Of a stretch of DNA of 64,000 nt, positions 44,219 through 53,197 are shown piece by piece. The DNA comes from Dysgonomonas sp. PF1-14. Its GTDB lineage: Bacteria; Bacteroidota; Bacteroidia; Bacteroidales; Dysgonomonadaceae. The stretch lies in assembly GCF_029892965.1 (NCBI RefSeq), contig NZ_JARXWN010000011.1, positions 62,001 through 126,000 on the forward strand. The letters are read 5' to 3'. How positions within the stretch are numbered: the stretch's first letter is position 1; every line of letters begins with the position of its first letter. The position numbers and the translations under genes were made by a program. The notes under the pieces were generated by a model. The model did no database searches. It was not told the origin of the DNA and was given only the letters and a program-made list of their open reading frames with translations.

Positions 44219-45088
44219 ATGATACGATTTGCCAACGAACATACCGCCCCGATAGTCCGCCAGATGTGGAAGACCTGCTTTGAAGATACAGAGGAGTTTC
44301 TTGATATTTTCTTTACTTACAAGTACAAGGACGAAAATACACTCATCTATTTTGAAGGAGACATAGCCGTTGCTTCATTGCAGATGCTGCCGTACACTAT
44401 AACTTTCTATGGGCAGGAGATTCCTTTTGCATATCTGGCAGGATTGTGCACACTGCCGGAACATCGTCAAAGGGGTTATATGGCAAAACTGATCTACGAG
44501 GCACACCGCATCATAGCAGAACGAAGTATTGTGCTGGCAATCCTTATCCCTGCCGAAGACTGGCTATATGGGTTTTATGAAAAATTTGGCTACGAACAGG
44601 TGTTCGAAAAAGGTGACGATTTCATCCCGCTGAAAGAAATAATGGATACATACGCTGATCCGCAGGAAGGATACAGGGTGCTCGACTCAATGTTTCGTCC
44701 GTTAGATTTCTGTGTGCAAAAGAGTGAGGAGGACTTTGAGGCGATAAGGAAAGAGTACAGGCTGGACGGATATCCGCCTAAGACCAACCTGTCGGCTATG
44801 GCACGTATCATCGATGTATGGTCTGCACTGAGTATGTATGCCAAAGCCAACTTGTCTCAAAAGTTCAGAATAAAGGTCAACGACAGTTTTTTACAAAAGG
44901 CATCTGTTTACGTGATCGACAAGGGGAGTGTAGAGCTTGTTCTCAGCCCTGACGGCGATTATGATATAGAGGTGGATATACGTCTGTTGTGTAAACTTCT
45001 GTTCGGATTCCGACCGGAAGAGACAGGTGAAATATATCACCCGTTCTTTGAGTCGCATCACCCGATTATAAACCTGATGCTGGAATAA
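44219..45088 (+). CDS. GNAT family N-acetyltransferase
   Basis: Start set at ATG 44219 (MIRFANEHTAPIVRQMW); an upstream TTG at 44204 only adds five residues. 289 residues: the GNAT acetyl-CoA loop is in LAGLCTLPEHRQRGYMAKLI (Q/R-x-x-G-x-G/A variant), with a second, sterol-carrier-like C-terminal domain, as in Eis-type enzymes. Substrate unknown. TATTTTCG just upstream is one mismatch from -7. Confidence 0.85.
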   Translation: MIRFANEHTAPIVRQMWKTCFEDTEEFLDIFFTYKYKDENTLIYFEGDIAVASLQMLPYTITFYGQEIPFAYLAGLCTLPEHRQRGYMAKLIYEAHRIIAERSIVLAILIPAEDWLYGFYEKFGYEQVFEKGDDFIPLKEIMDTYADPQEGYRVLDSMFRPLDFCVQKSEEDFEAIRKEYRLDGYPPKTNLSAMARIIDVWSALSMYAKANLSQKFRIKVNDSFLQKASVYVIDKGSVELVLSPDGDYDIEVDIRLLCKLLFGFRPEETGEIYHPFFESHHPIINLMLE

Positions 45089-45125
45089 GAAGCCCGTTAA
45101 GTGGTAAAAAATAAAAGAAATCCGT

Positions 45126-45133
45126 TATCTTTG
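45126..45133 (+). promoter_or_regulatory. -7 element of the diadenylate cyclase gene
   Basis: TATCTTTG, exact match, 26 bp before the ATG; no TTG at the right distance. Confidence 0.45.
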
Positions 45134-45159
45134 GAAATTGATAATCCCGTTTCGCCCTT

Positions 45160-45954
45160 ATGTTAGAAAATTTCGGAATAAAAGATATAATAGATATCCT
45201 GTTGGTAGCAACAGTGATGTATCAGTTATACCGGATTGTATCCAAATCGGGTACAGGCGTTATCTTCAACGGGGTACTGGCTTTTATTGTTATCTGGATA
45301 CTCGTTTCTCAGGTGCTGCAAATGAGGCTAATGGGTGCCATTCTCGATAAATTTGTCAATATCGGGTTGTTCGTTATCATTATCATTTTTCAGGACGAAA
45401 TCAGGCGTTTCCTTATCTCCTTAGGTTCAAACAGGACATTCCGGTTCTTCACACGATTGTTCAGGTCGAAAGATTCGGGTGAGTTGAACGATTCGGTCGT
45501 CACATCGCTGGTACTGGCATGTATGAATCTGGCTAAGACCTATACCGGAGCACTGATTGTTATAGAACAAGAGATAAGGCTCGGCAATTATGAAGAAACA
45601 GGGGAAATCCTTGAAGCAGACATCAGTACCCGCCTGATAGAGAATATATTCTTCAAAAATACTCCTCTGCATGATGGGGCGATGATCATTGCCGGAAATA
45701 AGATAAAAGCTGCCGGATGCATCCTTCCTGTATCACAGAATCAGGATATACCAAAAGCTTTCGGATTACGCCACAGGGCTGCTCTGGGAATCTCTCAGGA
45801 GACGGATGCCAAAGTGATTGTTATCTCGGAAGAAAGAGGAAAGATATCATTTGCCAGTGAAGGTAAGATAGAAGCCAACATTACTCCCGAAAAGCTACAG
45901 GAGTTGCTGATAGGCACTATGCGGAAAAAGAAAAAAGGGAAAGCCAAATCATAA
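45160..45954 (+). CDS. cdaA: Diadenylate cyclase, CdaA type
   Basis: Makes cyclic di-AMP from two ATP. The 264-residue protein has three N-terminal hydrophobic helices and a DAC domain with the motifs DGAMIIAGNKIKAAGCILP and GLRHRAALGISQETDAKVIVISEE (DGA and RHR), which are needed for catalysis. The membrane layout is that of CdaA. In Firmicutes it works with CdaR and GlmM, neither of which is adjacent here. A terminator shared with apgM follows. Confidence 0.95.
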   Translation: MLENFGIKDIIDILLVATVMYQLYRIVSKSGTGVIFNGVLAFIVIWILVSQVLQMRLMGAILDKFVNIGLFVIIIIFQDEIRRFLISLGSNRTFRFFTRLFRSKDSGELNDSVVTSLVLACMNLAKTYTGALIVIEQEIRLGNYEETGEILEADISTRLIENIFFKNTPLHDGAMIIAGNKIKAAGCILPVSQNQDIPKAFGLRHRAALGISQETDAKVIVISEERGKISFASEGKIEANITPEKLQELLIGTMRKKKKGKAKS

Positions 45955-45958
45955 AACA

Positions 45959-45998
45959 GTAAGAGGCTTGATTCCCAGAATCAAGCCCCTTACATTTC
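45959..45998. terminator. Terminator between cdaA and apgM
   Basis: GGCTTGATT and AATCAAGCC (9-bp perfect arms, 5-base loop) extended by GTAA/TTAC, lying between two converging genes and usable by both. Confidence 0.8.
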
Positions 45999-46008
45999 TA
46001 TATGCTTT

Positions 46009-47220
46009 CTATTTTTCACCGAACAGTGTTTCCATAAACTCTTTACCACGTATCAGTCCGTAAGCTCCTTTAGGTGATTCGAACTCATCATAGACTTTTA
46101 CATCATCGGCTTGTCCATTCGAACGATAGATCAGAAACGGAATCGGTTTGTTAGTATGTGTCTTTATAGCGCATGGGGTCGGATGATCAGGCAGAATAGC
46201 AATCGTTACAGCTTCGTCCCAATCCTTAGTAGCTTCGTATATCGTTTTTACTACACGACTATCGAGATCCTCTATTGTCCTTGTTTTCAACTCATAGTCA
46301 CCCTCATGTCCTGCTTCGTCGCTAGCCTCGATATGAAGATATACAAAGTCGTCATTTTTCAGCGCATCTATTGCTGCCTGCGCTTTTCCTTCATAGTTGG
46401 TATTCCATAGTCCGGTTGCTCCTTCTACATGAATTAGTTTGAGACCGGCATAAACACCGATACCCATTATCAGATCGACAGCTGAGATAACAGAGCCGCT
46501 CTTTATACCGAACAGTTCCTGCAAAGTCTGCATTTGTGGGCGATAGCCCGGCGACCAAGGCCATATACTATTTGCCGGATCTTTACCTTCGGCTATACGT
46601 TTGAGGTTCACAGGATGGTCTTTCAGTAATTCCTGCGATTTGAGTATCAGGCTGTTCAGATAGTCGGCTGTTTCCTGTGCTTGGGGTACTTCCGCTTTTA
46701 TAAGTACATCTTTGAACGGTGTACCTGTAACATCATGAGGTGCTGTACAATCGAGGTGCTTATTTCCACCTTTTAGTTTCAGTAAATGGCGGTACGATAC
46801 TCCCGGATAGAAGCTTGCCTTTCCATCGTTTAGTTCTTTATCGAGGAAGCAGATCAGCTCGGCAGCCTCTTCGCTTGATATATGTCCTGCCGAATGGTTC
46901 TTTATCTTGCCATCTTCTATACAGATAAGGTTGCAGCGCATAGCCATCTCACCGGGCAATATATCTATTCCCATACTGGCTGCTTCAAGCGAACCACGCC
47001 CTTCAAATACTTTCGGTACATCGTAACCAAGTACGGAAAGATTGGCAATCTCGCTGCCCGGTTTAAAGCCCGGAGGTATTGTGTCCAGTTCTCCGCTTTT
47101 CCCTTTGGCGGCGAGCATATCTATATATGGTTTTTTTGCAGCTTGCAGTGGCGTTTTATTTCCGAGTGCGGCTATCGGCTCATCAGCAGCGCCATCGGCC
47201 AGAATTATAATTGTTTTCAT
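46009..47220 (-). CDS. apgM: Cofactor-independent phosphoglycerate mutase, ApgM type
   Basis: Interconverts 3- and 2-phosphoglycerate. The 403-residue protein is of the archaeal-type family: TIIILADGAADEPIAALGNKTPL (metal-binding Asp), PPGFKPGSEIANLSVLGYD with the nucleophile Ser, YLHIEASDEAGHEGD and ILPDHPTPCAIKTHT (metal His/Asp). Its length is standard. In Bacteroidota this family often carries glycolytic flux in place of GpmI. It stands alone. Confidence 0.94.
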   Translation of the reverse strand: MKTIIILADGAADEPIAALGNKTPLQAAKKPYIDMLAAKGKSGELDTIPPGFKPGSEIANLSVLGYDVPKVFEGRGSLEAASMGIDILPGEMAMRCNLICIEDGKIKNHSAGHISSEEAAELICFLDKELNDGKASFYPGVSYRHLLKLKGGNKHLDCTAPHDVTGTPFKDVLIKAEVPQAQETADYLNSLILKSQELLKDHPVNLKRIAEGKDPANSIWPWSPGYRPQMQTLQELFGIKSGSVISAVDLIMGIGVYAGLKLIHVEGATGLWNTNYEGKAQAAIDALKNDDFVYLHIEASDEAGHEGDYELKTRTIEDLDSRVVKTIYEATKDWDEAVTIAILPDHPTPCAIKTHTNKPIPFLIYRSNGQADDVKVYDEFESPKGAYGLIRGKEFMETLFGEK

Positions 47221-47398
47221 TTTTACAGTATTAATTCGTTTTGAAGCACAAAATTCGTTATAATATATTTAAAAAACAACTTTTGGTAATGTTCAATAGT
47301 CGCTGGTATGCAAATTGACACTTCTGTCAGGAAGAGATATTTCCTATTTTTTCGTACCTTAGCAGAGATTGAGATACAGACCGATGTAAAGCATAACA

Positions 47399-48127
47399 AT
47401 GATTATTTACATACTACTTATTGCTTTTATTGCAACAACATTCCGTTCCACATTTGGTTTTGGGGAGGCCTTAATTGCCGTTCCTCTCCTTAGCTTTTTA
47501 CTCCCGATAGAAGTTGCCGTTCCTCTGACGGTACTAATGTCGATAACTGTTGCTCTGACTGTGGTTATCCAGGATTATAAACAGATACACCTTTCAAGTG
47601 CAAAATGGCTTATATTATTTGCCATGCCGGGTATTCCATTCGGCTTACTGATTCTTTTTTATGGTAATGAGCTATATGTCAAAACTGGGCTCGGTATTTT
47701 AATAATATTGTATTCACTCTATTCATTGTTTGCCAAAAATGTGCTTACACTCAAGGAGGATAACAAGTTCTGGCTTTTTATCTGTGGTTTTTTATCAGGT
47801 GTCTTTGGAGGGGCTTATGGTGCAAACGGACCTCCTCTTGTTGTCTACGGCAATATGAGAAAGTGGGATGCACAGTATTTTCGTGCAACTTTACAGGCTT
47901 ATTTTCTGGCTGCAAACTTACTGGGATTAGTAGGATATATCTATAAAGGAATGGTTACGACCGAAGTCTTTCATAATTTTGCCTACTCTTTAGTGGTCAT
48001 ATTTCCGGCTATCTTTCTAGGGCGGTATCTGAACAAAAAGCTAAGTGGAAACTCTTTCTATAAGTATGTTTATGGAGGGCTGATCTTAATCGGTCTTGCT
48101 TTTATTGCAGGTTCATTTGTAGGGTAA
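47399..48127 (+). CDS. TauE/SafE family permease
   Basis: 242 residues with about eight hydrophobic helices. ATTFRSTFGFGEALIAVPLL and FLSGVFGGAYGANGPPLVVYG are the two family signatures of TauE/SafE. Family members export sulfite, sulfoacetate or other organic anions, or take up sulfur compounds; the substrate is unknown here. It is followed by MITE copy 4 and a hairpin. Confidence 0.88.
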   Translation: MIIYILLIAFIATTFRSTFGFGEALIAVPLLSFLLPIEVAVPLTVLMSITVALTVVIQDYKQIHLSSAKWLILFAMPGIPFGLLILFYGNELYVKTGLGILIILYSLYSLFAKNVLTLKEDNKFWLFICGFLSGVFGGAYGANGPPLVVYGNMRKWDAQYFRATLQAYFLAANLLGLVGYIYKGMVTTEVFHNFAYSLVVIFPAIFLGRYLNKKLSGNSFYKYVYGGLILIGLAFIAGSFVG

Positions 48128-48133
48128 TACTGA

Positions 48134-48305
48134 GTAACTGTTTAAATTTGACCGAAAATATTTCATATAACTGTTTCAGATTATTCTTTCTTCTCTATTT
48201 TCTACTTTTCACTCTTGGTTTAGCCCGCTAAACCTGCGAATAAAAAGAAGAAAATATATTTGAAATAACACAAAATAAGATTGCCAATCAAATTTAAACA
48301 GTTAC
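48134..48305. mobile_element. MITE copy 4 (172 bp), divergent
   Basis: Perfect 18-bp inverted ends GTAACTGTTTAAATTTGA and TCAAATTTAAACAGTTAC, flanked by TGA (48131-48133, 48306-48308). The core end sequence CTGTTTAAATTT and the hairpin in the middle (GGTTTAGC-CC-GCTAAACC) match the plan of copies 1-3, but outer bases and interior differ, so it is a sister subfamily. Confidence 0.88.
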
Positions 48306-48307
48306 TG

Positions 48308-48336
48308 AAACCATCTTCACTTTCTGGTGAGATGGC
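48308..48336. terminator. Hairpin between the TauE/SafE gene and thrA
   Basis: GAAACCATCTTCAC and GTGAGATGGCTTC pair with two irregularities. It lacks a strong T-run in either direction, so termination is possible but not certain. Confidence 0.4.
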
Positions 48337-48369
48337 TTCAACATAAGCCGGAAAATGAATACAGGGGCT

Positions 48370-50823
48370 TTACCTCACATTTGCAATACTGATAATATCG
48401 GAGAACACTCCGGCAGCCGTAACACTTGCTCCTGCTCCGTATCCTTTTATTATCATCGGATATTCATTATAGCGTTCTGTAGTGATCTGTATGATATTGT
48501 TACTACCCTCCAGCTCGTAGAACGGATGGTTTTGTCCTACCTCTTGTAGCCCTACTTCGCACTTTCCATCTTCGTATTTTGCAACAAAACGGAGGTGTTT
48601 ATGCTCACTTTCCAGTTCTTTCCTTCTAGCTTCGAACTCAGCATCCATCTGACGGATATCAGCCCAGAATTCTTCTATTGTGCCATCGAAATACTTGGCC
48701 GGAATAAAGAGGTTTTTCTTTACATCGGACTGCTCTACCCTGTATCCTGCCTCACGCGTAAGGATAACAAGCTTGCGCACAACATCCATCCCGCTAAGGT
48801 CGATACGCGGGTCGGGCTCGGAATATCCATGCTCTTTGGCCAGATAGATAGCCTTGCTGAACGGTACTTCTTTACTTATGGCATTGAAGATGAAATTGAG
48901 AGTGCCCGACAATACAGCCTCTATCTTTACGATACGGTCTCCCGAATTGACAAGCGAGTTCATTGTGTTTATAATCGGCAGTCCGGCTCCTACATTCGTT
49001 TCGAAAAGAAACTTGATATTACGTTCACGTGCTGTGTTTTTCAGACTGATGTAATTATCGTAAGCGGATGACGCTGCCACTTTATTGGCTGTAACCACCG
49101 AAATATTATTCGACATCAGGTCACCATATATCTGCGCTACCTTATCACTGGCTGTACAATCTACAAATACAGCGTTGAATATATTCATATTTATGATGCC
49201 ATCCCTGAGTATTTCGGGATTGCTGGGGATGCCCTTTTCTTCAAGTTCCTGCCTGTAGTTGTCAAGGCTGATCCCTTCCCTGCAAAACAGCGCTTTACTT
49301 CCACGTGCAATACCTACAACATTCAGTTTTAGTCCGTATTGCTCCATCAATTTAGGTTGCTGGTGCCTGATCTGTTCTATCAGGTTGCCGCCTACTGTGC
49401 CGATACCCACAATGAACAGGTTCTGTACTTTGTAGTCGGACAGGAAGAATGAATCGTGTATAGAGTTCAGCGCTTTGCGCAGATATTTATTCTTGATAAC
49501 GAATGAGATATTTACCTCCGAAGCTCCCTGCGCGCAAGCGATGACACTGATGCCACTCTTGCCCAGTGTTTCGAAAAGCTTTCCGGCAATACCGGGTGTA
49601 TATTTCATGTTCTCGCCAACAATAGCTACAGTTGCCAAATCTGTTTCGAGCAGAACGCGGTTTATACTACCCAGAGCAATTTCTTTTTCAAACTCTTCTT
49701 CGAGTACGTGCACAGCTAGTTCTGCGTCGACAGAACGCACACCTATCGATGTACTGTTTTCTGACGAGGCTTGTGATACAAGGAATACACTGATACCGTT
49801 TTTTGCCAGTGCGCGGAATATGCGGAAATTGACTCCGATAATACCTACCATGCCAAGTCCCTGAACAGTAATGAGGCACGAATCGGAAATGGAAGATATC
49901 CCCTTTATCATTGCCTTATTCTTCCTGTTCTGTTCCCCGTTGCCCCCATCATGCGAAATATATGTGCCGGATGCATCGGGCTTAAAGGTATTCTTTATCC
50001 TGATGGGTATATTTTTGTGATAAACAGGGAATATTGTCGGTGGATAGATAATCTTTGCTCCAAAGTTGCAAAGTTCGGTGGCTTCTGTAAACGACAGATT
50101 TTCGATTACATGTGCTCCATTTATTACCTTCGGGTCGGCAGACATGAACCCGTCAACATCCGACCATATTTCGAGTATATTGGCATTGAGTGCCGAAGCA
50201 AATATAGCAGCAGTATAGTCGGAACCGCCACGTCCCAGATTTGTTATCTCGCCTGTGGTTTTGCATGTAGAGATGAATCCGGCTACCAAAATTCTCTTCG
50301 ATGATATTTCGAATGCATTTTGAATGAGCTTACCGGATAACTCAATATCAGGTGTATGCTTACCGAAAGCCGAATCTGTCTTGACCAGTTTTGTGGCATC
50401 GAGTAACTCATAATCGGAAAAGGCATAGCTGATAATCAGAGAAGACAAGCGTTCTCCGTAACTGACTATTTTATCCGAAGTTTTAGGGGAAAGATCATTT
50501 ATTAAGAATACTCCTTTAAAAATATTGCTCAATTCTTCAAGCAACTGATTAACTTCCGCCTCAAGTTTTGGACGTTGCTCTTCCGGAATATCGAGCTTAC
50601 TGATAACAGTCGTGTGTTGTTCTACAATTTCCCTGAACTCGCGTTCGTAGGAGTAATCCCCTATAGCAGCAAGTTCTGAGGTGAGTAACAATTTATCCGT
50701 TATACTTTTGAAAGCTGAAACAACTATAACTATGGGGCCTTCTTCCCTGCTTACAATCTTTTTTACATTCGCAATATTAGCAGCGGAACCTACGGATGTT
50801 CCGCCAAATTTCATTACTTTCAT
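48370..50823 (-). CDS. thrA: Bifunctional aspartokinase / homoserine dehydrogenase
   Basis: First and third steps from aspartate to homoserine, for threonine, methionine and lysine. The 817-residue fusion begins MKVMKFGGTSVGS (kinase signature), has two ACT-like regulatory segments (about 310-460, with ITVQGLGMVGIIG and VAIVGENMKYTPGIAGKLF), then a dehydrogenase with the NAD(P) motif VGIGTVGGNLIEQI, FVDCTAS, ANKVA and GTLNFIFN. The upstream S41 protease gene ends 17 bp before it, and the two share a good promoter. No threonine-type leader peptide was seen. Confidence 0.97.
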   Translation of the reverse strand: MKVMKFGGTSVGSAANIANVKKIVSREEGPIVIVVSAFKSITDKLLLTSELAAIGDYSYEREFREIVEQHTTVISKLDIPEEQRPKLEAEVNQLLEELSNIFKGVFLINDLSPKTSDKIVSYGERLSSLIISYAFSDYELLDATKLVKTDSAFGKHTPDIELSGKLIQNAFEISSKRILVAGFISTCKTTGEITNLGRGGSDYTAAIFASALNANILEIWSDVDGFMSADPKVINGAHVIENLSFTEATELCNFGAKIIYPPTIFPVYHKNIPIRIKNTFKPDASGTYISHDGGNGEQNRKNKAMIKGISSISDSCLITVQGLGMVGIIGVNFRIFRALAKNGISVFLVSQASSENSTSIGVRSVDAELAVHVLEEEFEKEIALGSINRVLLETDLATVAIVGENMKYTPGIAGKLFETLGKSGISVIACAQGASEVNISFVIKNKYLRKALNSIHDSFFLSDYKVQNLFIVGIGTVGGNLIEQIRHQQPKLMEQYGLKLNVVGIARGSKALFCREGISLDNYRQELEEKGIPSNPEILRDGIINMNIFNAVFVDCTASDKVAQIYGDLMSNNISVVTANKVAASSAYDNYISLKNTARERNIKFLFETNVGAGLPIINTMNSLVNSGDRIVKIEAVLSGTLNFIFNAISKEVPFSKAIYLAKEHGYSEPDPRIDLSGMDVVRKLVILTREAGYRVEQSDVKKNLFIPAKYFDGTIEEFWADIRQMDAEFEARRKELESEHKHLRFVAKYEDGKCEVGLQEVGQNHPFYELEGSNNIIQITTERYNEYPMIIKGYGAGASVTAAGVFSDIISIANVR

Positions 50824-50840
50824 CAGTATATTATCTGTTT

Positions 50841-52373
50841 TTATTTATTCTTTCTTGAATCCGAGAATCTATCTGCGTCTATAATTATCCGCTGACGTGA
50901 TTCGTTATTATGTTGTATGCGCGGCACCCGCACCGATGTTTTCGACGGAAGGGTCGTTGATTTGACATTTGGTCTGAAGCTACCTGTTTGTATATGATAG
51001 ATAGCTTCGGCAAGCAACGGCTCTGAAGGCTCTCCTAGTTCGGCAAGCCCACCTATCCACATCGACAATGAAGGTATTTCTGTTTCGCTACCATCTGAAT
51101 AAATTGCCCTTTGCATCGTATAACCTTCTGCCCATTCCGAGACTCTTTTATCAGGGGTCAGACCATTTATATAATTTCCGTTGCCGTCCACATCCGACAG
51201 TCGGGATATAAGCGGCTGTATTTGCCATTTTATCCGGCTATCTTTCGAATCTACAGTCATAGAAGCCTTATCTTTCCCTACTGTGGTTTCTCCAATATGA
51301 TATACTGTCATGTAGGGTCTCAGATTGTGTAGCACCAACTCACTCGCAGAGGCAGAATATTCGGCAGCAATGATGTACAAACGGGTAAGCTTCGATTTAG
51401 GAATCGTTACATCTGTATTATATGCTTTTTCAAGAAAATAGTCATCAAAAATAGACTTGTCATTGTTATATTTTGCTAATAATGAATCTTCGAAGTGCTT
51501 ATTATACTTTTCTCTTGCAAAAATCTTACCTGTCCTGCCGGGATATAGGGCACTTGCCAAGTCGATAGCCGAAGTAAGATATCCTCCCGGATTGTAACGC
51601 AAGTCGAGTACAAGATCAGTAATTCCCTGACTATACAAACTTTGGATGCTTTGCATCAGTTGGATGTCGTATTCAAAATTATTTTCATCTTCTTCATCAG
51701 GCCCTCTTTCGAAGCCATTATACATGAGATATCCTATTTTTGTATTCGGGATAACTTTGCTGATGAATACAGGTGATTTCTTTTTTTCTGATGCCTGTAT
51801 TGTTCTTAAAGTTGTCTTCGCTCCGTCATTGTCGTACACCGACAAAGTAAGAGAGGTTTTACCATCGAATATGTCTTTATAATTATCGTAATCTACATCA
51901 GTACCATTAACCTTGTAAATTACCTGTCCTCTTTTCAGTTCTTTCGATTCTGCATCTGAACCTTTATGCACATACACTACAAAGAAGCCGAGAGAGGAGC
52001 TCTCTTTCTCTACGCCTGTAGCAAAGTACGACATCGGGATATATTCGAATCCCAGATTAGGTTCGGCAAACAGGGATTTTGTTTCTTTCGACTTGTCTTC
52101 TTCTATCCACGAGAAGCGGTCTCCATTTACATTGCCATATCTGAAAAGAATACTTCGGAAGAAAGGCTTGGATTCCTGCGTGAAGTCTGGAGACGCCGGC
52201 AGATCGGTATTCCACAGATAGAGGCTTTTCATCTTATTATATATCCATCTGTTTGTATATTCATCATCAGTCATTTCCTTGCCCAAATCATCGTCATCTT
52301 TGCTGTCCTTACAAGCGTTGAACGATAATAAAGCAAAAGTAAATATTAACAGAAATGTAAGTTTTGCTTTCAT
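50841..52373 (-). CDS. S41 family peptidase, lipoprotein
   Basis: Envelope Ser/Lys protease related to C-terminal processing peptidases. The 510-residue product has a lipobox (LLSFNAC, followed by KDSKDDDD as an export-type charged tail), an N-terminal helical part, a PDZ-like segment (RGQVIYKVNGTDVDYDNY) and the S41 fold with LVLDLRYNPGGYLTSAIDLA and the nucleophile block EYSASASELV. It sits upstream of thrA with 17 bp between; the link is probably transcriptional only. The KDSKDDDD charge after Cys resembles the Bacteroidota lipoprotein export signal. Confidence 0.9.
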   Translation of the reverse strand: MKAKLTFLLIFTFALLSFNACKDSKDDDDLGKEMTDDEYTNRWIYNKMKSLYLWNTDLPASPDFTQESKPFFRSILFRYGNVNGDRFSWIEEDKSKETKSLFAEPNLGFEYIPMSYFATGVEKESSSLGFFVVYVHKGSDAESKELKRGQVIYKVNGTDVDYDNYKDIFDGKTSLTLSVYDNDGAKTTLRTIQASEKKKSPVFISKVIPNTKIGYLMYNGFERGPDEEDENNFEYDIQLMQSIQSLYSQGITDLVLDLRYNPGGYLTSAIDLASALYPGRTGKIFAREKYNKHFEDSLLAKYNNDKSIFDDYFLEKAYNTDVTIPKSKLTRLYIIAAEYSASASELVLHNLRPYMTVYHIGETTVGKDKASMTVDSKDSRIKWQIQPLISRLSDVDGNGNYINGLTPDKRVSEWAEGYTMQRAIYSDGSETEIPSLSMWIGGLAELGEPSEPLLAEAIYHIQTGSFRPNVKSTTLPSKTSVRVPRIQHNNESRQRIIIDADRFSDSRKNK

Positions 52374-52438
52374 AAGGTTTTATTTAATTAGCAATTTTGT
52401 TATTTTGATTGCAATTCACCCTCCCGGAAAGAAGATTG

Positions 52439-52470
52439 CAAATATATTGATTTAATACGCTTCTACAAAA
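52439..52470 (-). promoter_or_regulatory. Promoter of the S41 peptidase-thrA unit
   Basis: On the minus strand TTTTG (52466-52470), 19-base spacer and TATATTTG (52439-52446): an ideal Bacteroidota promoter. It overlaps the end of the upstream Sua5-type gene. The start near 52434 gives a 60-base leader. Confidence 0.75.
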
Positions 52471-53071
52471 TTAATTCTCCACTACCTTGTCGTATAATCT
52501 CCGGTTCATCTCCCGTACAATCGACCACTGTAGAGCCTTCTATTCCTCCATAACCACCGTCAATGACAACATCTATCATGTCCTGATACTTTTCGTATAT
52601 CAGTTCGGGATCTGTGGTATATTCTACAACCTCATCATCATCTTTTATTGATGTGGTAAGAATAGGATTTCCCAGTTCATGTACCAGCTGCCTGATAATA
52701 TTATTGTCAGGCACACGTATACCTACGGTCTTCTTATTCTTGTATATCTTTGGAAGAGAGGACGTAGTATTCAATATAAACGTAAAGGCTCCCGGCAAAT
52801 TTTTCTTCATCAGCTTAAAAGTTGCATTATCCACTCGTGCATATTCACTGATATTACTCAGATCGTAGCAAATAATGGAGAGATTGCTTTTTGCCGGATT
52901 GATATTCTTCATCTTACATATCTCCTCCACAGCCCGCACATTGAGCGCGTCGCAACCGATGGCATATACCGTATCGGTAGGATAGATAATCAGTCCGCCG
53001 TCTTGTAGGACAGAGACTATCTTGTCTATTTCTTTCTGGTTTGGGTTTTCTTCGTATAACTTTATAAGCAT
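52463..53071 (-). CDS. Sua5/YciO/YrdC-family protein
   Basis: Family members bind ATP and RNA and make threonylcarbamoyl-AMP for t6A tRNA, or belong to the YciO side branch. The start at 53071 (MLIKLYEENPNQKEIDKIV) fits family N-termini; a -7 element at 53120-53127 excludes the frame's farthest ATG, and ATG 53101 remains possible. The 202 residues include GGLIIYPTDTVYAIGCDALN, KSNLSIICYDLSNISEYA, PGAFTFILN and KTVGIRVPDN. Loss of the Sua5 C-terminal domain and the general shape fit YciO or YrdC. Confidence 0.85.
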   Translation of the reverse strand: MLIKLYEENPNQKEIDKIVSVLQDGGLIIYPTDTVYAIGCDALNVRAVEEICKMKNINPAKSNLSIICYDLSNISEYARVDNATFKLMKKNLPGAFTFILNTTSSLPKIYKNKKTVGIRVPDNNIIRQLVHELGNPILTTSIKDDDEVVEYTTDPELIYEKYQDMIDVVIDGGYGGIEGSTVVDCTGDEPEIIRQGSGELIL

Positions 53072-53119
53072 ATTTACCGGGTATAACAATGAGGTACGCA
53101 TAATAACAGTACCTGAACC

Positions 53120-53127
53120 CAAAAGTA
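53120..53127 (-). promoter_or_regulatory. -7 element of the Sua5-type gene
   Basis: TACTTTTG on the minus strand, exact TAnnTTTG match; start near 53115. It lies just downstream of the fabI terminator. Confidence 0.45.
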
Positions 53128-53140
53128 GTAGATTTATATG

Positions 53141-53176
53141 AGAAAACGGCTCATAATTTGTTATTTATGAGCCGTT
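53141..53176 (-). terminator. Terminator of fabI
   Basis: AACGGCTCATAA and TTATGAGCCGTT (12-bp perfect arms, 8-base loop), followed on the minus strand by a T-rich run. Confidence 0.88.
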
Positions 53177-53197
53177 CTTCAAAATATTGTTGTTTGC

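Noticed and set aside
50824-50840. Threonine-type leader peptide or attenuator before thrA
   Set aside because: Only 17 bp separate thrA from the upstream protease gene; no leader frame or hairpin fits.
53072-53122. Longer start for the Sua5-type gene at 53122
   Set aside because: A -7 element at 53120-53127 would place transcription downstream of that codon.
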